A DNA stretch of 36,494 nt, from the NCBI GenBank assembly GCA_905221605.1, contig CAJNDS010000852.1, positions 22,501 to 58,994 on the forward strand, in the 5' to 3' direction. Position 1 is the stretch's first letter. The number at the start of each line of letters is the position of its first letter. The translations under genes and the position numbers were made by a program. This document shows positions 26,301 through 32,392 of the stretch, one piece after another. The DNA comes from Symbiodinium natans (taxonomy: Eukaryota; Sar; Dinophyceae; Suessiales; Symbiodiniaceae). The notes beneath the pieces are model-generated. The model was not told where the DNA came from. It saw nothing but the letters and a program-made list of their open reading frames with translations, and did no database searches.

Positions 26301-28120
26301 GGCAACACCGAATTCGGATTTAGGGTTGGGTTTAGGGTTTAGGTTTTAGGGTTTAGGGTTAAAGTTTGCGGTTTAGGGTTTGTAGGGTTTGTAGGGTTTG
26401 GGTCCGAAGTGTTGGGTACCTTGCAGGCTGTAAGTTCACTGTTTCACCCAGAAATCTTAAACCACAATCCTGTTGCCTATGCCCGATGTGGCTCTGGGAG
26501 CGTTTAAGGGTCCCAGGACGACCTACCAAGTCTCCTCGGGTTGCGGGGCGCAGAAACCCTACTCTCTAAAACCAAAACCCCCATCAACCTTAAACCCTAA
26601 ACCCTGAAGCCCCAAAACCCCAGATGCAGGCACAGCTCTCATCAATCTCCGAGACCATGAGCTTCAACTCCTCCGGGCTGGTACCTCAGTCAGGGTTTAG
26701 GGTTTAGGGTTTAGGGTTGAGGGTTTAGGGTTTGGGGTGTAGGGTTTAGGGTTTTGGGTTTAGGGTTTAGGGTTCAGGGTTTGGGGCTTCCAAATCTGGT
26801 TTTGGGTCTTCCTAGGTTTTATAGGGCTCAACCCTCCCCCAAGAATTTCTTAATAGCCCAGGTTCTATACTTTCAGCAACAGCGAAGGCGGACACTTCTT
26901 CCCAAGGGGCCCCGCAAGACTGCAAGGGCCTCCGCGTCGCGCAGTCTACGGACTGAGGCCGGCACGGATACCCAGAGTATCCATCAGCCTTCAGGGTTTA
27001 GGGTTTAGGGTTTAGGGTTTAGGGTTTAGGGGTTTAGGGTTTAGGGTTTAGGGTTTAGGGTTTGCCAGCTCAGGGTTCAGGTCTAGAAATTAGGGTTGAG
27101 GGTTTAGGCTTTAGGTCTTATGGGAAGGAGGTAGGCGCTTCGTGATCTCATGGCAACGGCTTTCTTCGAGTTCTTGTGCCTCCTGCTTTGGTTGTCTAAA
27201 CCTACACCACCCTACAAACCCTAAACTCTGAAAACGACCTGAGACCTTGTTAGCACAGTAACCATATTATAACAAGGGTACCCTTGTTTGATTTTATACT
27301 TCTTTTAAGGGAACCCATAAACAAAAGGGTTAAAGGGCACTACCACAGGGCTGCCAAGAAACTACCCCCAAAAAACCGCACCACCCAAGTACCCGAATTC
27401 TAGCCCGTTCAACCCTAAACCCCAAACGCTACACCCTAAACCTTTTTGCTGACTGACTGGTGCAGCTAAGGGAACCCTGACCTCCTAGACCCTAAGCCCA
27501 AAACGACAGAAGTGCTTCTTTTATTAAACAAGGAAACGGTTTAGGGGTTAGGGCTTAGTTTAGGGTTTAGGGCCAGATTTTCAAAGGCTCAGTCATAAGG
27601 GCCCGGGGACGCAGGAAGCTTCACCCTAAACCCGAGGAGCCCTTTGCTGTTCTCAAGCACAGCCTGGACACTAATCTAGATGTAGAAGTCTCGGCATTTC
27701 TCCTAGACACCGCCCCCACCCAGCGCGTAGGGCCTGGCCAGCTCCTCTGTACCAATTGAGCCACCTCGGTCCGTGTCCACCAGGTTGAAGATCTCTTGAA
27801 ACTCCTGCAGGTCCTGGGCGAAGCTCAAAAACAGAGAGGATCAGTTTTTAGAGGGATGGCCGGACAAAGCGTCGTGCTGGACTTGTTGCAAAAGAGCTTT
27901 TCCACTTTAGTGCGGAGACTTTACAGGGCGTCACATGGCAACGTCGCAATTCTGGGATACAAAAGGGGCAACTATTCATTATCATCCAGGCGCTTTAAAT
28001 CCCAATGCCCTAGCCCAACAACCTAAACTTTCCCTAAACCCTAAACCCTAAACCCTAAACCCTTAATTGCAGCAAGGGCGTCCTCATCGGAAAGATTTGG
28101 GTGCTTTCGGCCAGCATCGC
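20328..28120 (-). CDS. gene A: calmodulin/centrin-like EF-hand protein in 11 micro-exons
   Basis: Exons, 5' to 3': 28120-28083, 27813-27734, 26988-26966, 26684-26639, 25797-25770, 25431-25405, 21786-21742, 21243-21175, 20800-20741, 20534-20499, 20354-20328 (TGA). The spliced frame is continuous for about 158 codons; the initiator lies upstream and was not found. Four EF-hands are visible. Loop 1 (DTDRGGSIGTEE) and loop 2 (DENGNGEIDFEE) have the canonical D..D/N..G.I...E Ca2+ ligands. Loop 3 (around APDGCIRVKD) and loop 4 (AECVDGFFRYDE) have lost key ligands. So the N-lobe probably binds Ca2+ while the C-lobe is structural or weak. The C-terminus VTMMMSEH resembles centrin/calmodulin ends. All 11 acceptors are AG|G; donors are 6 GC, 3 GA, 1 GT. 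Likely role: Ca2+ sensor or cytoskeletal Ca2+-binding protein; the exact orthologue is not assigned. Confidence 0.88.
20499..20534 (-). CDS. gene A exon 10 (loop of EF-hand 4)
   Basis: After TCCCAG; reads ECVDGFFRYDEY, donor TAT|GCTGGG. Loop position 1 comes from exon 9 and is Ala, so Ca2+ binding is doubtful. Confidence 0.85.
20630..20664 (-). CDS. possible alternative or vestigial EF-hand 4 loop exon of gene A
   Basis: In the intron between exons 9 and 10, CTCGAG|AA opens a frame reading (E)QDCNGYAQYFE. This is a loop with Asp-3, Asn-5, Gly-6 and Glu-12, better than the loop in exon 10. It cannot be used together with exon 10 without placing two loops in tandem, and a convincing donor after Glu-12 is lacking (GAG|GGGC). 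It may be a duplicated exon, a mutually exclusive exon or a decayed copy. Confidence 0.4.
20741..20800 (-). CDS. gene A exon 9 (helix of EF-hand 4)
   Basis: After CGAGAG; reads VYGREKLTAEEAKNLVAQIA. The donor is GCT|GCCCGG, or alternatively ATT|GCTGCC three bases earlier. The longer form gives a loop of correct length with exon 10. Confidence 0.85.
21175..21243 (-). CDS. gene A exon 8 (degenerate EF-hand 3)
   Basis: After CCCGAG; reads VFAGSAPDGCIRVKDLEHAL then QAL, donor CTG|GCCGCT. Loop position 12 is Asp, and position 1 is not acidic. Confidence 0.9.
21625..21712. repeat. CCCTAAA array with AAAGGCT variant
   Basis: Lies immediately after the exon 7 donor (sense TTTAGGG) and includes a short run of a CTAAAGG variant. 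Opposite-sense units at 21462-21513 and 21259-21310 occupy the rest of intron 7. Confidence 0.9.
21742..21786 (-). CDS. gene A exon 7 (helix of EF-hand 3)
   Basis: After CTGCCAG; reads VNTDYTADEVRKAFK, donor AAG|GCTCCT. It follows a 3.6 kb intron. Confidence 0.9.
21880..22026. repeat. T16 and 130-nt near-pure G tract
   Basis: Poly-T at 21882-21897 passes into G runs of 8-20 interrupted by single C, T or A to about 22026. It would be a strong G-quadruplex former on the plus strand. The 88-90-codon Gly ORFs are artefacts. It lies in gene A intron 6, where assembly accuracy should be checked. Confidence 0.9.
22172..22240. repeat. TTTTTAGGGTTTAGGGA units
   Basis: Three to four copies of a compound unit, GATTTTTAGGGTTTAG, with flanking TTTAGGG. 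22241-22680 is unique, with pyrimidine-rich and (TA)n pieces and C15 at 22514-22528; no gene seen. Confidence 0.85.
22680..23740. repeat. dispersed repeat block with GGTCTGGGG palindromes
   Basis: Five copies of a palindromic motif: 22778-22815, 23130-23178, 23336-23373, 23392-23430 and 23695-23734. The type form is AATGGTCTGGGGAAGCCCCG then GTGCCTTCCCCAGACCATTT. Between them AAAGGGCAGCCATTT-like words recur (22724, 22993, 23071, 23206) in A+T-rich DNA full of TTAAGG and TTTAAAA. The unit looks like a MITE or SINE-like cluster inside gene A intron 6. The 125-codon plus-strand ORF at 23116 is within the repeats. Confidence 0.8.
23440..24490. repeat. degenerate AACACTAAACCCTAAAC field
   Basis: About 1 kb of CCCTAAA, CACTAAA, CCCGAAA and CCCAAA variants. 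The dominant 14-nt unit, AAACACTAAACCCT, recurs in patches. It is interrupted by the fifth GGTCTGGGG palindrome and by TTTAGGG-orientation pieces at 24085-24115 and 24315-24360. Confidence 0.9.
24520..25180. repeat. giant imperfect palindrome of 48-bp hairpin units
   Basis: The left arm has nine head-to-tail units (24530-24965), each with ACTCCAGATTTCCAGAAAAA then ATCTGGAGTACCCGGGCCCC. The right arm has four units in inverted orientation (25008-25180), with the centre at about 24980-25005 (GACTCCAGAATCTGGAGTCC). Each unit is itself a hairpin with an 11-bp stem (ACTCCAGATTT / AAATCTGGAGT). ORFs of 214-272 codons on both strands exist only because the unit avoids stops; they are not genes. Confidence 0.95.
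25230..25322. repeat. poly-G and (TA)n/(TGTA)n microsatellite
   Basis: G12 at about 25227-25239, then alternating TA/TGTA/TCTA to 25322, in gene A intron 6 next to exon 6. Confidence 0.9.
25405..25431 (-). CDS. gene A exon 6
   Basis: After TGCCAG; reads EFVQVMCRK, donor AAG|GCGCGG. It supplies the Glu at loop position 12 and the exiting helix of EF-hand 2. Confidence 0.9.
25448..25748. repeat. inverted telomere-like arrays bounding gene A intron 5
   Basis: Plus-strand TTTAGGG (25448-25558, about 15 units) and CCCTAAA (25690-25748) face each other across about 130 nt. On the sense strand the intron reads donor, TTTAGGG array, spacer, CCCTAAA array, acceptor. The whole 338-nt intron could fold into one long stem. 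Confidence 0.95.
25770..25797 (-). CDS. gene A exon 5 (loop of EF-hand 2)
   Basis: After CCGAAG; reads (E)NGNGEIDFE, donor GAG|GACTTT. The Ca2+ loop is divided across three exons. Confidence 0.9.
25860..26400. repeat. CCCTAAA, TTTTAGG and TTTAGGG arrays in gene A intron 4
   Basis: CCCTAAA at 25860-25953 (13 units); about 21 perfect copies of the variant GGTTTTA at 26131-26277; TTTAGGG-type units at 26318-26400. Between them 25954-26125 is unique DNA with no supported exon. Confidence 0.95.
26639..26684 (-). CDS. gene A exon 4 (helix of EF-hand 2)
   Basis: After ACTGAG; reads (R)TSPEELKLMVSEID(E). The donor is GA|GAGCTG, and the split Glu codon is completed by the next exon. Confidence 0.88.
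26693..27064. repeat. TTTAGGG arrays before gene A exons 3 and 4
   Basis: 26693-26780 ends eight bases upstream of the exon 4 acceptor and 26992-27064 ends two bases upstream of the exon 3 acceptor. Both read CCCTAAA on the sense strand. Confidence 0.95.
26966..26988 (-). CDS. gene A exon 3, 23-nt micro-exon
   Basis: After TGAAG; reads (R)LMDTLGI(R), ending C|GTGCCG, the only GT donor in this gene. Both flanking codons are split and rejoin as Arg. The exon links EF-hand 1 to the helix of EF-hand 2. Confidence 0.85.
27247..27358. mobile_element. MITE family C, diverged copy in gene A intron 2
   Basis: Ends TTGTTAGCACAGTAACCATA and CACTACCACAGGGCTGCCAA. Interior similarity to 18336-18445 (ATTATAACAAGGGTACCC; GGGAACCCATAA). 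Inserted between telomere-like pieces. Confidence 0.8.
27734..27813 (-). CDS. gene A exon 2 (EF-hand 1)
   Basis: After CGCCCAG; reads DLQEFQEIFNLVDTDRGGSI then GTEELA, ending AG|GCCCTA (GC donor). Contains the whole first Ca2+ loop. Confidence 0.88.
28033..28066. repeat. CCCTAAA array in gene A intron 1
   Basis: Four to five units placed 17 nt after the exon 1 donor on the sense strand (as TTTAGGG). Confidence 0.9.
28083..28120 (-). CDS. gene A exon 1 (first recognised)
   Basis: After GCCCAG; reads (x)DAGRKHPNLSDE and ends GAG|GACGCC (GA donor). Enters with two bases of a split codon, so a further 5' exon must exist. Confidence 0.75.
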
Positions 28121-28185
28121 CTGGGCTCGGGCTCAGTGCACGCCTTCAGACTTCATTAAGGATCGCAGCATGTCATTATCGAAAA

Positions 28186-28318
28186 CCTACAAACTACTAT
28201 TTGCTGAAGAACCCAGAAATAAACAATATTCTTCCTATGAGGGTAATATAGGAATTGTGTTTTATCATTTTTAATTTTTGGGGGGTTCTTCAGCGAATGG
28301 TAGCAAAAACTTTTATTC
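28186..28318. mobile_element. MITE-like inverted repeat (family F)
   Basis: Arms ACTATTTGCTGAAGAACCC (about 28190-28212) and GGGGTTCTTCAGCGAATGGT (28281-28302) are inverted, with weaker extension on both sides to about 35 nt. A+T-rich interior. No gene. Confidence 0.65.
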
Positions 28319-28683
28319 CAAAAAAGGCTCATGCCTCGACTTTGACACAAGGTGGGCCGGCGAAGGGGATGACGTCCAATGAACCAATGGTAGGTTTAAA
28401 GGCCCTTAATGTGAAAGAAGCAGGGCGCCTCTGCACGTATAGGTTATGAAGGCCGGTGGTCTCTTTCTCTGTTGCCCTTATACCTTAATATAGCCCCTAG
28501 ACACGAACAAGAACCCCCTACAAAACAGAAACCCCACTTAAAGAGACCACCAACCATTATAACGTATAGGTGTCATGTTGGGCCTGCTTCTGCGGCTCCG
28601 GGCAGCTACCACCCAACCGGGGGTTGGGGGTTTCTGGGGGAAGCCCAAGGAATTGTTACAAGGGTACTTTTTGTGGTAAACTA
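28319..28683. other. upstream of gene A, no supported exon
   Basis: The missing 5' exon of gene A should lie here or further right, but no ATG exon with a compatible phase-1 donor was identified. Short ORFs on the plus strand have no features. Confidence 0.4.
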
Positions 28684-28740
28684 TAACCCTAAACCCTAAA
28701 CCCTAAACCCTAAACCCTAAACCCTAAACCCATAACCCTA

Positions 28741-28868
28741 ACAGGGCAAAAGGGCACCACTTAGCCAACAAGAGAAGAGTGGCTGGAAGAGGAGGCCACC
28801 CTTCGCAACTCCATCGCCATCGCTCTCTACGAGTCGTGGCGCGTTCTCCAGCTTGAACCTAAACTCTG
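28741..28868 (+). CDS. exon-like island
   Basis: Between CCCTAAA (28684-28735) and TTTAGGG (28871 onward). The first 32 nt look like a family C terminus (GGGCACCACTTAGCCAACAAG). Plus strand after GGAAGAG|GAG: EATLRNSIAIALYESWRVL, then a GC donor. The minus strand reads ENAPRLVESDGDGVAKGG. Plus is the better reading but conflicts with the strand of every confirmed gene. Confidence 0.25.
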
Positions 28869-28870
28869 TA

Positions 28871-29070
28871 GGGTTTAGGGTTTAGGGTTTAAGGGTTTAA
28901 GGGTTTAAGGGTTTAAGGGTTTAAGGGTTTAAGGGTTTAAGGGTTTAAGGGTTTAAGGGTTTAAGGGTTTAAGGGTTTAAGGGTTTAAGGGTTTAAGGGT
29001 TTAAGGGTTAAAGGGTTTAAGGGTTTAAGGGTTTAAGGGTTTAAGGGTTTAAGGGTTTAAGGGTTTAGGG
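28871..29070. repeat. TTTAAGGG octamer array
   Basis: About 23 almost perfect copies of GGGTTTAA, an octamer variant, entered and left through normal TTTAGGG units. Confidence 0.95.
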
Positions 29071-29760
29071 CTCCCTTTCAAGGGTCAGTGCTACCTAGAA
29101 CACAGTATTACAGCCAGCTGCTGGTCGTTTCCTACAAAACTAAAGGTTAACCCTTTTCCCAGGCAGTGCTTGCGCTATGGGGATCCGAGGGTGCAGCTAA
29201 CGCAATTTTGTGGTGGCTGTGTGCTCGCATGGACCTTACCAGCCCTCTCGCACGCGATGCCTTCTTTTTGTTCGTCTCTCGACCGCGCCTCGGGCATAGC
29301 TGCAAGATGCGTCTTTACGAAGGAAGAGACCACCGACTCAAGAACGATTCTAGGGGCCTTAATAAATAAGAATAGGGTTTTGGAGGTTACTATAATCTAA
29401 TTATACAGGGACCAGACGGGTGGGTATACGATTAGTAACTTTTTCCGACCCCTACATTATCGCATTCTCTCTCTCTCTCTCTCTCTGTCTGCAGAACAGT
29501 CCTGTGTCGTTGTGTACAGGCTTTGCATTCAAGGATAGCGGCGGTTGTCAAATCCATGGAAGACATGGCCCCGAAGAAGATCAGGGTGGCGTGGCCGCGG
29601 GTTCAAAAAACGATCGCAACAAGAACAGCGAAGAATCGGACGAGGAGGCCCCAACTTATGGACTAAATAGAGCTCTAAGTACCCCCCAAACAAGGTTGTA
29701 AGTACAGTTTCCATGCTGCTATTCTAACCCTTCTTAAGACTGCCCACTAGCTGGGTGGAT
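29071..29760. other. intergenic or unassigned unique DNA
   Basis: Contains a family D copy at 29408-29455 and (CT)n at 29466-29488 leading into TGTCTGCAG, a good acceptor-like site on the plus strand. The following open stretch contains DRNKNSEESDEEAPTYGLN. No domain and no matching donor, so no gene is called. Confidence 0.4.
29408..29455. mobile_element. palindromic repeat family D, diverged
   Basis: GGGACCAGACGGGTGGGTAT, then ACGATTAGTAACTTTTTCCG and ACCCCTA, aligned by its right half with the copies at 9442, 11419 and 11998. Confidence 0.55.
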
Positions 29761-29899
29761 CCCCTAAACCCTAAACCCTAAACCCTAAATCCTAATTAAA
29801 CCCCAAACCCCAAGCCCTAAACCCTCCAACTTACGGGCATAAAGCTTTGGGTGGATCGATGCCGTGGCCACGCTCCACCCTGCAGGGGCGTCCCCTCCC

Positions 29900-29947
29900 T
29901 CAGTGGAAGCCGATGGTCTGCGTACGGGGCCGGCGCAGTCCCCACAC
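29900..29947 (-). CDS. gene B last exon
   Basis: After ACCACAG; reads VWGLRRPRTQTIGFH then TGA at 29902-29900. Another frame of the island stays open longer (APYADHRLPLREGTPLQGG), so the end of the protein is less certain. Confidence 0.5.
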   Translation of the reverse strand: MWGLRRPRTQTIGFH

Positions 29948-32386
29948 CTGTGGTTAGGAGGTTGGGGTTTAGGGTTTAGGGTTTGGGGTTTAGGGTTCTA
30001 AACCTACAACTTGAGATGTTCCCCCTGATTCTAACAGTCCTTAATAGGGATGATACTCGGCGGTACTACAATCCCAATTAAGGACTGCTAGTATAAGGGG
30101 GAACATCCCAACCCACAACCCACAACCCAAAACCCAAAACCCTGAACCCTAAACCCTAAACCCTAAACCCTAAACCCTAAACCCTAAACCCTAAACCCTA
30201 AACCCTAAACCCTAAACCCTAAACCCTAAACCCTAAACCCTAAACTTCCTAAACCCCTAAACCCCGTACCCGCAACAAAAAACCAAGGCACCTCGCGGCC
30301 CTCCTCGCGGAGACGATCGAAGCACATCTTCTTGCACTCCATCTCCAGCCAGCGGCACTCCTTTCAGGAAGCCAGGCCCTAGGGTTTAGGGTTTAGGGTT
30401 TAGGGTTTAGGGTTTAGGGTTTAGGGTTTAGGGTTTAGGGTTTAGGGTTTAGGGTCATGGGTCATTAGGGTTTCGGGGGTCCAAAGCCTCGGTAAAACCC
30501 TAGAACCCCAAAAGCCTGCACCACCCCACTCTGGCTTGTTCTCGCGGAAGCTGCCTTGCATAGGGTAGCTACGTTTGGGAGTTGGTTCGGTGCTCCGTAG
30601 GACTTCTGCGTGGCTCATGCACGCCTCGCGAGGGCCGATGCTTGCCAGCCAGAAGTTCATGAGCTGTCTTCTCAGTCTCTCTTTGCAGTTTAGGATTTCA
30701 GGGGGCGGGGGGTTCGGGTTTAAGGGTTAAGGGTGTAGGGTTTAGGGTACTTACGCTCCTCGCTTGGGAGGTGGGTGGGGGAGGCTGTGTCGGGTGTGTC
30801 TGAGACGGGTGCTTGACATTCAGCATGACAGGCGAGCGAACCCTAAGCCATTTGACCCTGGTCCCGAAAGCCCTCGGCAAGAGGTTAAAGACCTCGGGCC
30901 CGACCCCCTCAGCTTCCGAAGCCATTCCTTCACGAGTTGAACCTCAGCCTGCGGGCCCTAACCCTAAACCCTAAAACCTAAACCCTAAACCGTAAACCCT
31001 AAACCCTAAACACCCCCGGCCTTTTAGCAAAGGCCTGCACATGCAATTCAGCGCACGTAGGCATGTCCAGTGTTCTTGTTCAGGCTCCTGTGTAAGGAGC
31101 CTTTGATACCGGGAGTCATGATGTCCCCCCCCCCCCCCCTCCCCCCCTGCAAAAAAGGGAACCCCCCGCACACACCCACACATCCCCGACACCAATGCCT
31201 GAAGCCTGAACCCTGAACCCTGAACCCTGAACCCTGAACCTAAACCCTAGACCCTAAACCCTAGACCCTCAACCCGATCCTTGCAGTCGTTCCAGCGGCC
31301 GCCCACGTGGGAGAAGTCGCCTGGGGCATCCGTGCGTGGGCTTCTGGGACTTGGGGTTCTCCAGGGTTGACATGTCCTGTTTGCGTTAGGGTTTAGGGTT
31401 TAGGGTTTAGGGTTTAGGGTTCAGGGTTCAGGGTTCAGGGTTCAGGGTTCAGGGTTCAGGGCTTAGGGCTTAGGGTTTAGGGTTTAGGGTGCGATTCGAG
31501 CTGGAGAGCTTCCAGAGGCCCAAAATTCACGATTCCCAAACAAGGTCTGCTTCAACCCAAATAGGGAAGCGAACAACACAGGGCCTAAGTGGGGAAGTTA
31601 GTCAAAGGTTACCTTGAGCTCGAGCCCAAACCCCAAACCCTAAAGCCTAAACCCTAAACCCTAAACCCTAAAGTCAGCTGTGCATCCAGGTGTCGTTTGC
31701 GGCCGTTCATGTACTGGTACTCAGGCATCAGTGGCACCGGTGGCTTCGAGGACCTCCGTGGCCACTGATCAACCGCATTTCTGGGCTAGATTTAGGGTTT
31801 AGGGCCAGGGTTTAGGGTTAGGGCGTAGGGTTTAGCTGCTAGATGGTTAGGTGTCTAAGTTGTGGCCCCTTGTTTGGGTATCCCCTCAGAATAGTTAGAG
31901 GGCTCAGAATGAAAGAGGGACCCAAAAGAACATAAGTTAGTGCTCCGGACCTAATAATAGTAATTATAGCGGTTGCTTTAATTTAAGGATTTTTCAGGGT
32001 TCCCTGAAATGGCTTCTTGAGGGTTTTTCTGAGGTGGTGGATATGGATGAAGAAACAGGTGCTACTGTCGAAGGGAATTTACATGGCTCCTTAGTATCGG
32101 CCCTTAAATGGGGACCATGTAGTAACTTTAACTTCCCTTAGAGACACTGGTGGGTTGGGTATGTCGGACTCTCTTGGCTTTAGCGCTGTCGAGTTCGCAC
32201 CCTAAACCCTAAAACCTAAAACCCTCACCCAAAACCCTCAAACCCTATCAACCCTATAAACTTGATGAATCCTGTAAACACTGTAAACCCTGTAAACCCC
32301 TGAAAACCCCTATAAACCCTTAAAAACCTTATAAGCCCTAAACCTAGTCACTGGCGACCGCTCACTCTTCCCGTGCCCAATCAACC
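29900..32386 (-). CDS. gene B: unrecognised Cys-rich basic protein, six exons (5' incomplete)
   Basis: Exons, 5' to 3': 32386-32356, 31753-31679, 31376-31280, 30360-30292, 29947-29900 with TGA, plus upstream candidates at 33610-33549 and 33435-33360 that may belong. All acceptors are AG|G; donors are GC, GC, GA, GT; split codons rejoin in frame at every step (Ser, Gln). The protein contains KPPVPLMPEYQYMNGRKRHL, a Pro/Ser/Arg stretch, DFSHVGGRWNDCK and ECRWLEMECKKMCFDRLREE, giving a C-x2-C-x6-C-x3-C spacing across the exon join, and ends in a basic tail. The Cys pattern could be a small disulfide hairpin or metal site, but no family was recognised. Every intron here has telomere-like arrays of opposite sense at its two ends. 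Confidence 0.65.
30015..30107. mobile_element. MITE family A, complete copy in a gene B intron
   Basis: 93 bp. The inverted ends begin GATGTTCCCCCTGATTCTAA and finish GCTAGTATAAGGGGGAACAT then C, with inner arms AGTCCTTAATAGGGAT / ATCCCAATTAAGGACT. It sits between the CCCTAAA and TTTAGGG arrays of the intron. Confidence 0.85.
30292..30360 (-). CDS. gene B exon
   Basis: After TGAAAG; reads ECRWLEMECKKMCFDRLREE then GRE, ending GAG|GTGCCT. The best-looking coding island of this gene. Confidence 0.7.
30442..30960 (-). other. open islands in the long gene B intron
   Basis: 30660-30530 (minus) has an ATG frame, MNFWLASIGPREACMSHAEV, and 30952 onward (minus) reads AEVQLVKEWLRKLRGSGP after CTGCGG..CAG. 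Neither is needed to join the neighbouring exons in frame. They could be exons of an alternative transcript or chance ORFs. Confidence 0.3.
31280..31376 (-). CDS. gene B exon
   Basis: After AAACAG; reads (Q)TCQPWRTPSPRSPRTDAP, then GDFSHVGGRWNDCK, ending AAG|GATCGG (GA donor). An internal CCCCAG|GC could be used as a later acceptor. Confidence 0.6.
31679..31753 (-). CDS. gene B exon
   Basis: After CACGGAG; reads (S)SSKPPVPLMPEYQYMNGR then KRHLDA(Q), ending CA|GCTGAC (GC donor). Confidence 0.65.
31787..32346. other. gene B intron with arrays and unique middle
   Basis: TTTAGGG-type units 31787-31835 and CCCTAAA/CCTGTAAA-type units 32195-32346 bound a 360-nt unique section. On the plus strand the section contains VVDMDEETGATVEGNLHG, which is probably chance. 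Confidence 0.5.
32356..32386 (-). CDS. gene B exon, 31 nt
   Basis: After AAGCAG; reads (x)LIGHGKSER(S), ending TC|GCCAGT. The Ser codon is completed by the next exon. Flanked by CCCTAAA-type units on the left and TTTAGGG-type units on the right. Confidence 0.5.
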
Positions 32387-32392
32387 CTGCTT

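Larger units (their letters stand above)
29962..31490. repeat. paired telomere-like arrays of gene B introns
   Basis: Plus-strand TTTAGGG arrays 29962-29998, 30379-30454 and 31386-31490 precede acceptors (sense CCCTAAA). CCCTAAA arrays 30140-30265 and 31201-31274 follow donors (sense TTTAGGG). CCCTAAA at 30958-31010 and open islands at 30660-30530 and 30950-30880 lie inside the long 30361-31279 intron and might hide further exons. Confidence 0.9.

Noticed and set aside
28741-28868. Minus-strand reading with ESDGDG as a further EF-hand exon of gene A
   Set aside because: The upstream context lacks an AG|G acceptor in that frame, and the residues after DGDG do not continue an EF-hand loop (no hydrophobic at position 8, no Glu at position 12).
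661-30265. Interpretation as a chromosome end or subtelomere because of the TTTAGGG arrays
   Set aside because: Arrays are short, occur in both orientations throughout 36 kb, differ in unit and alternate with exons of real genes. They are interstitial.
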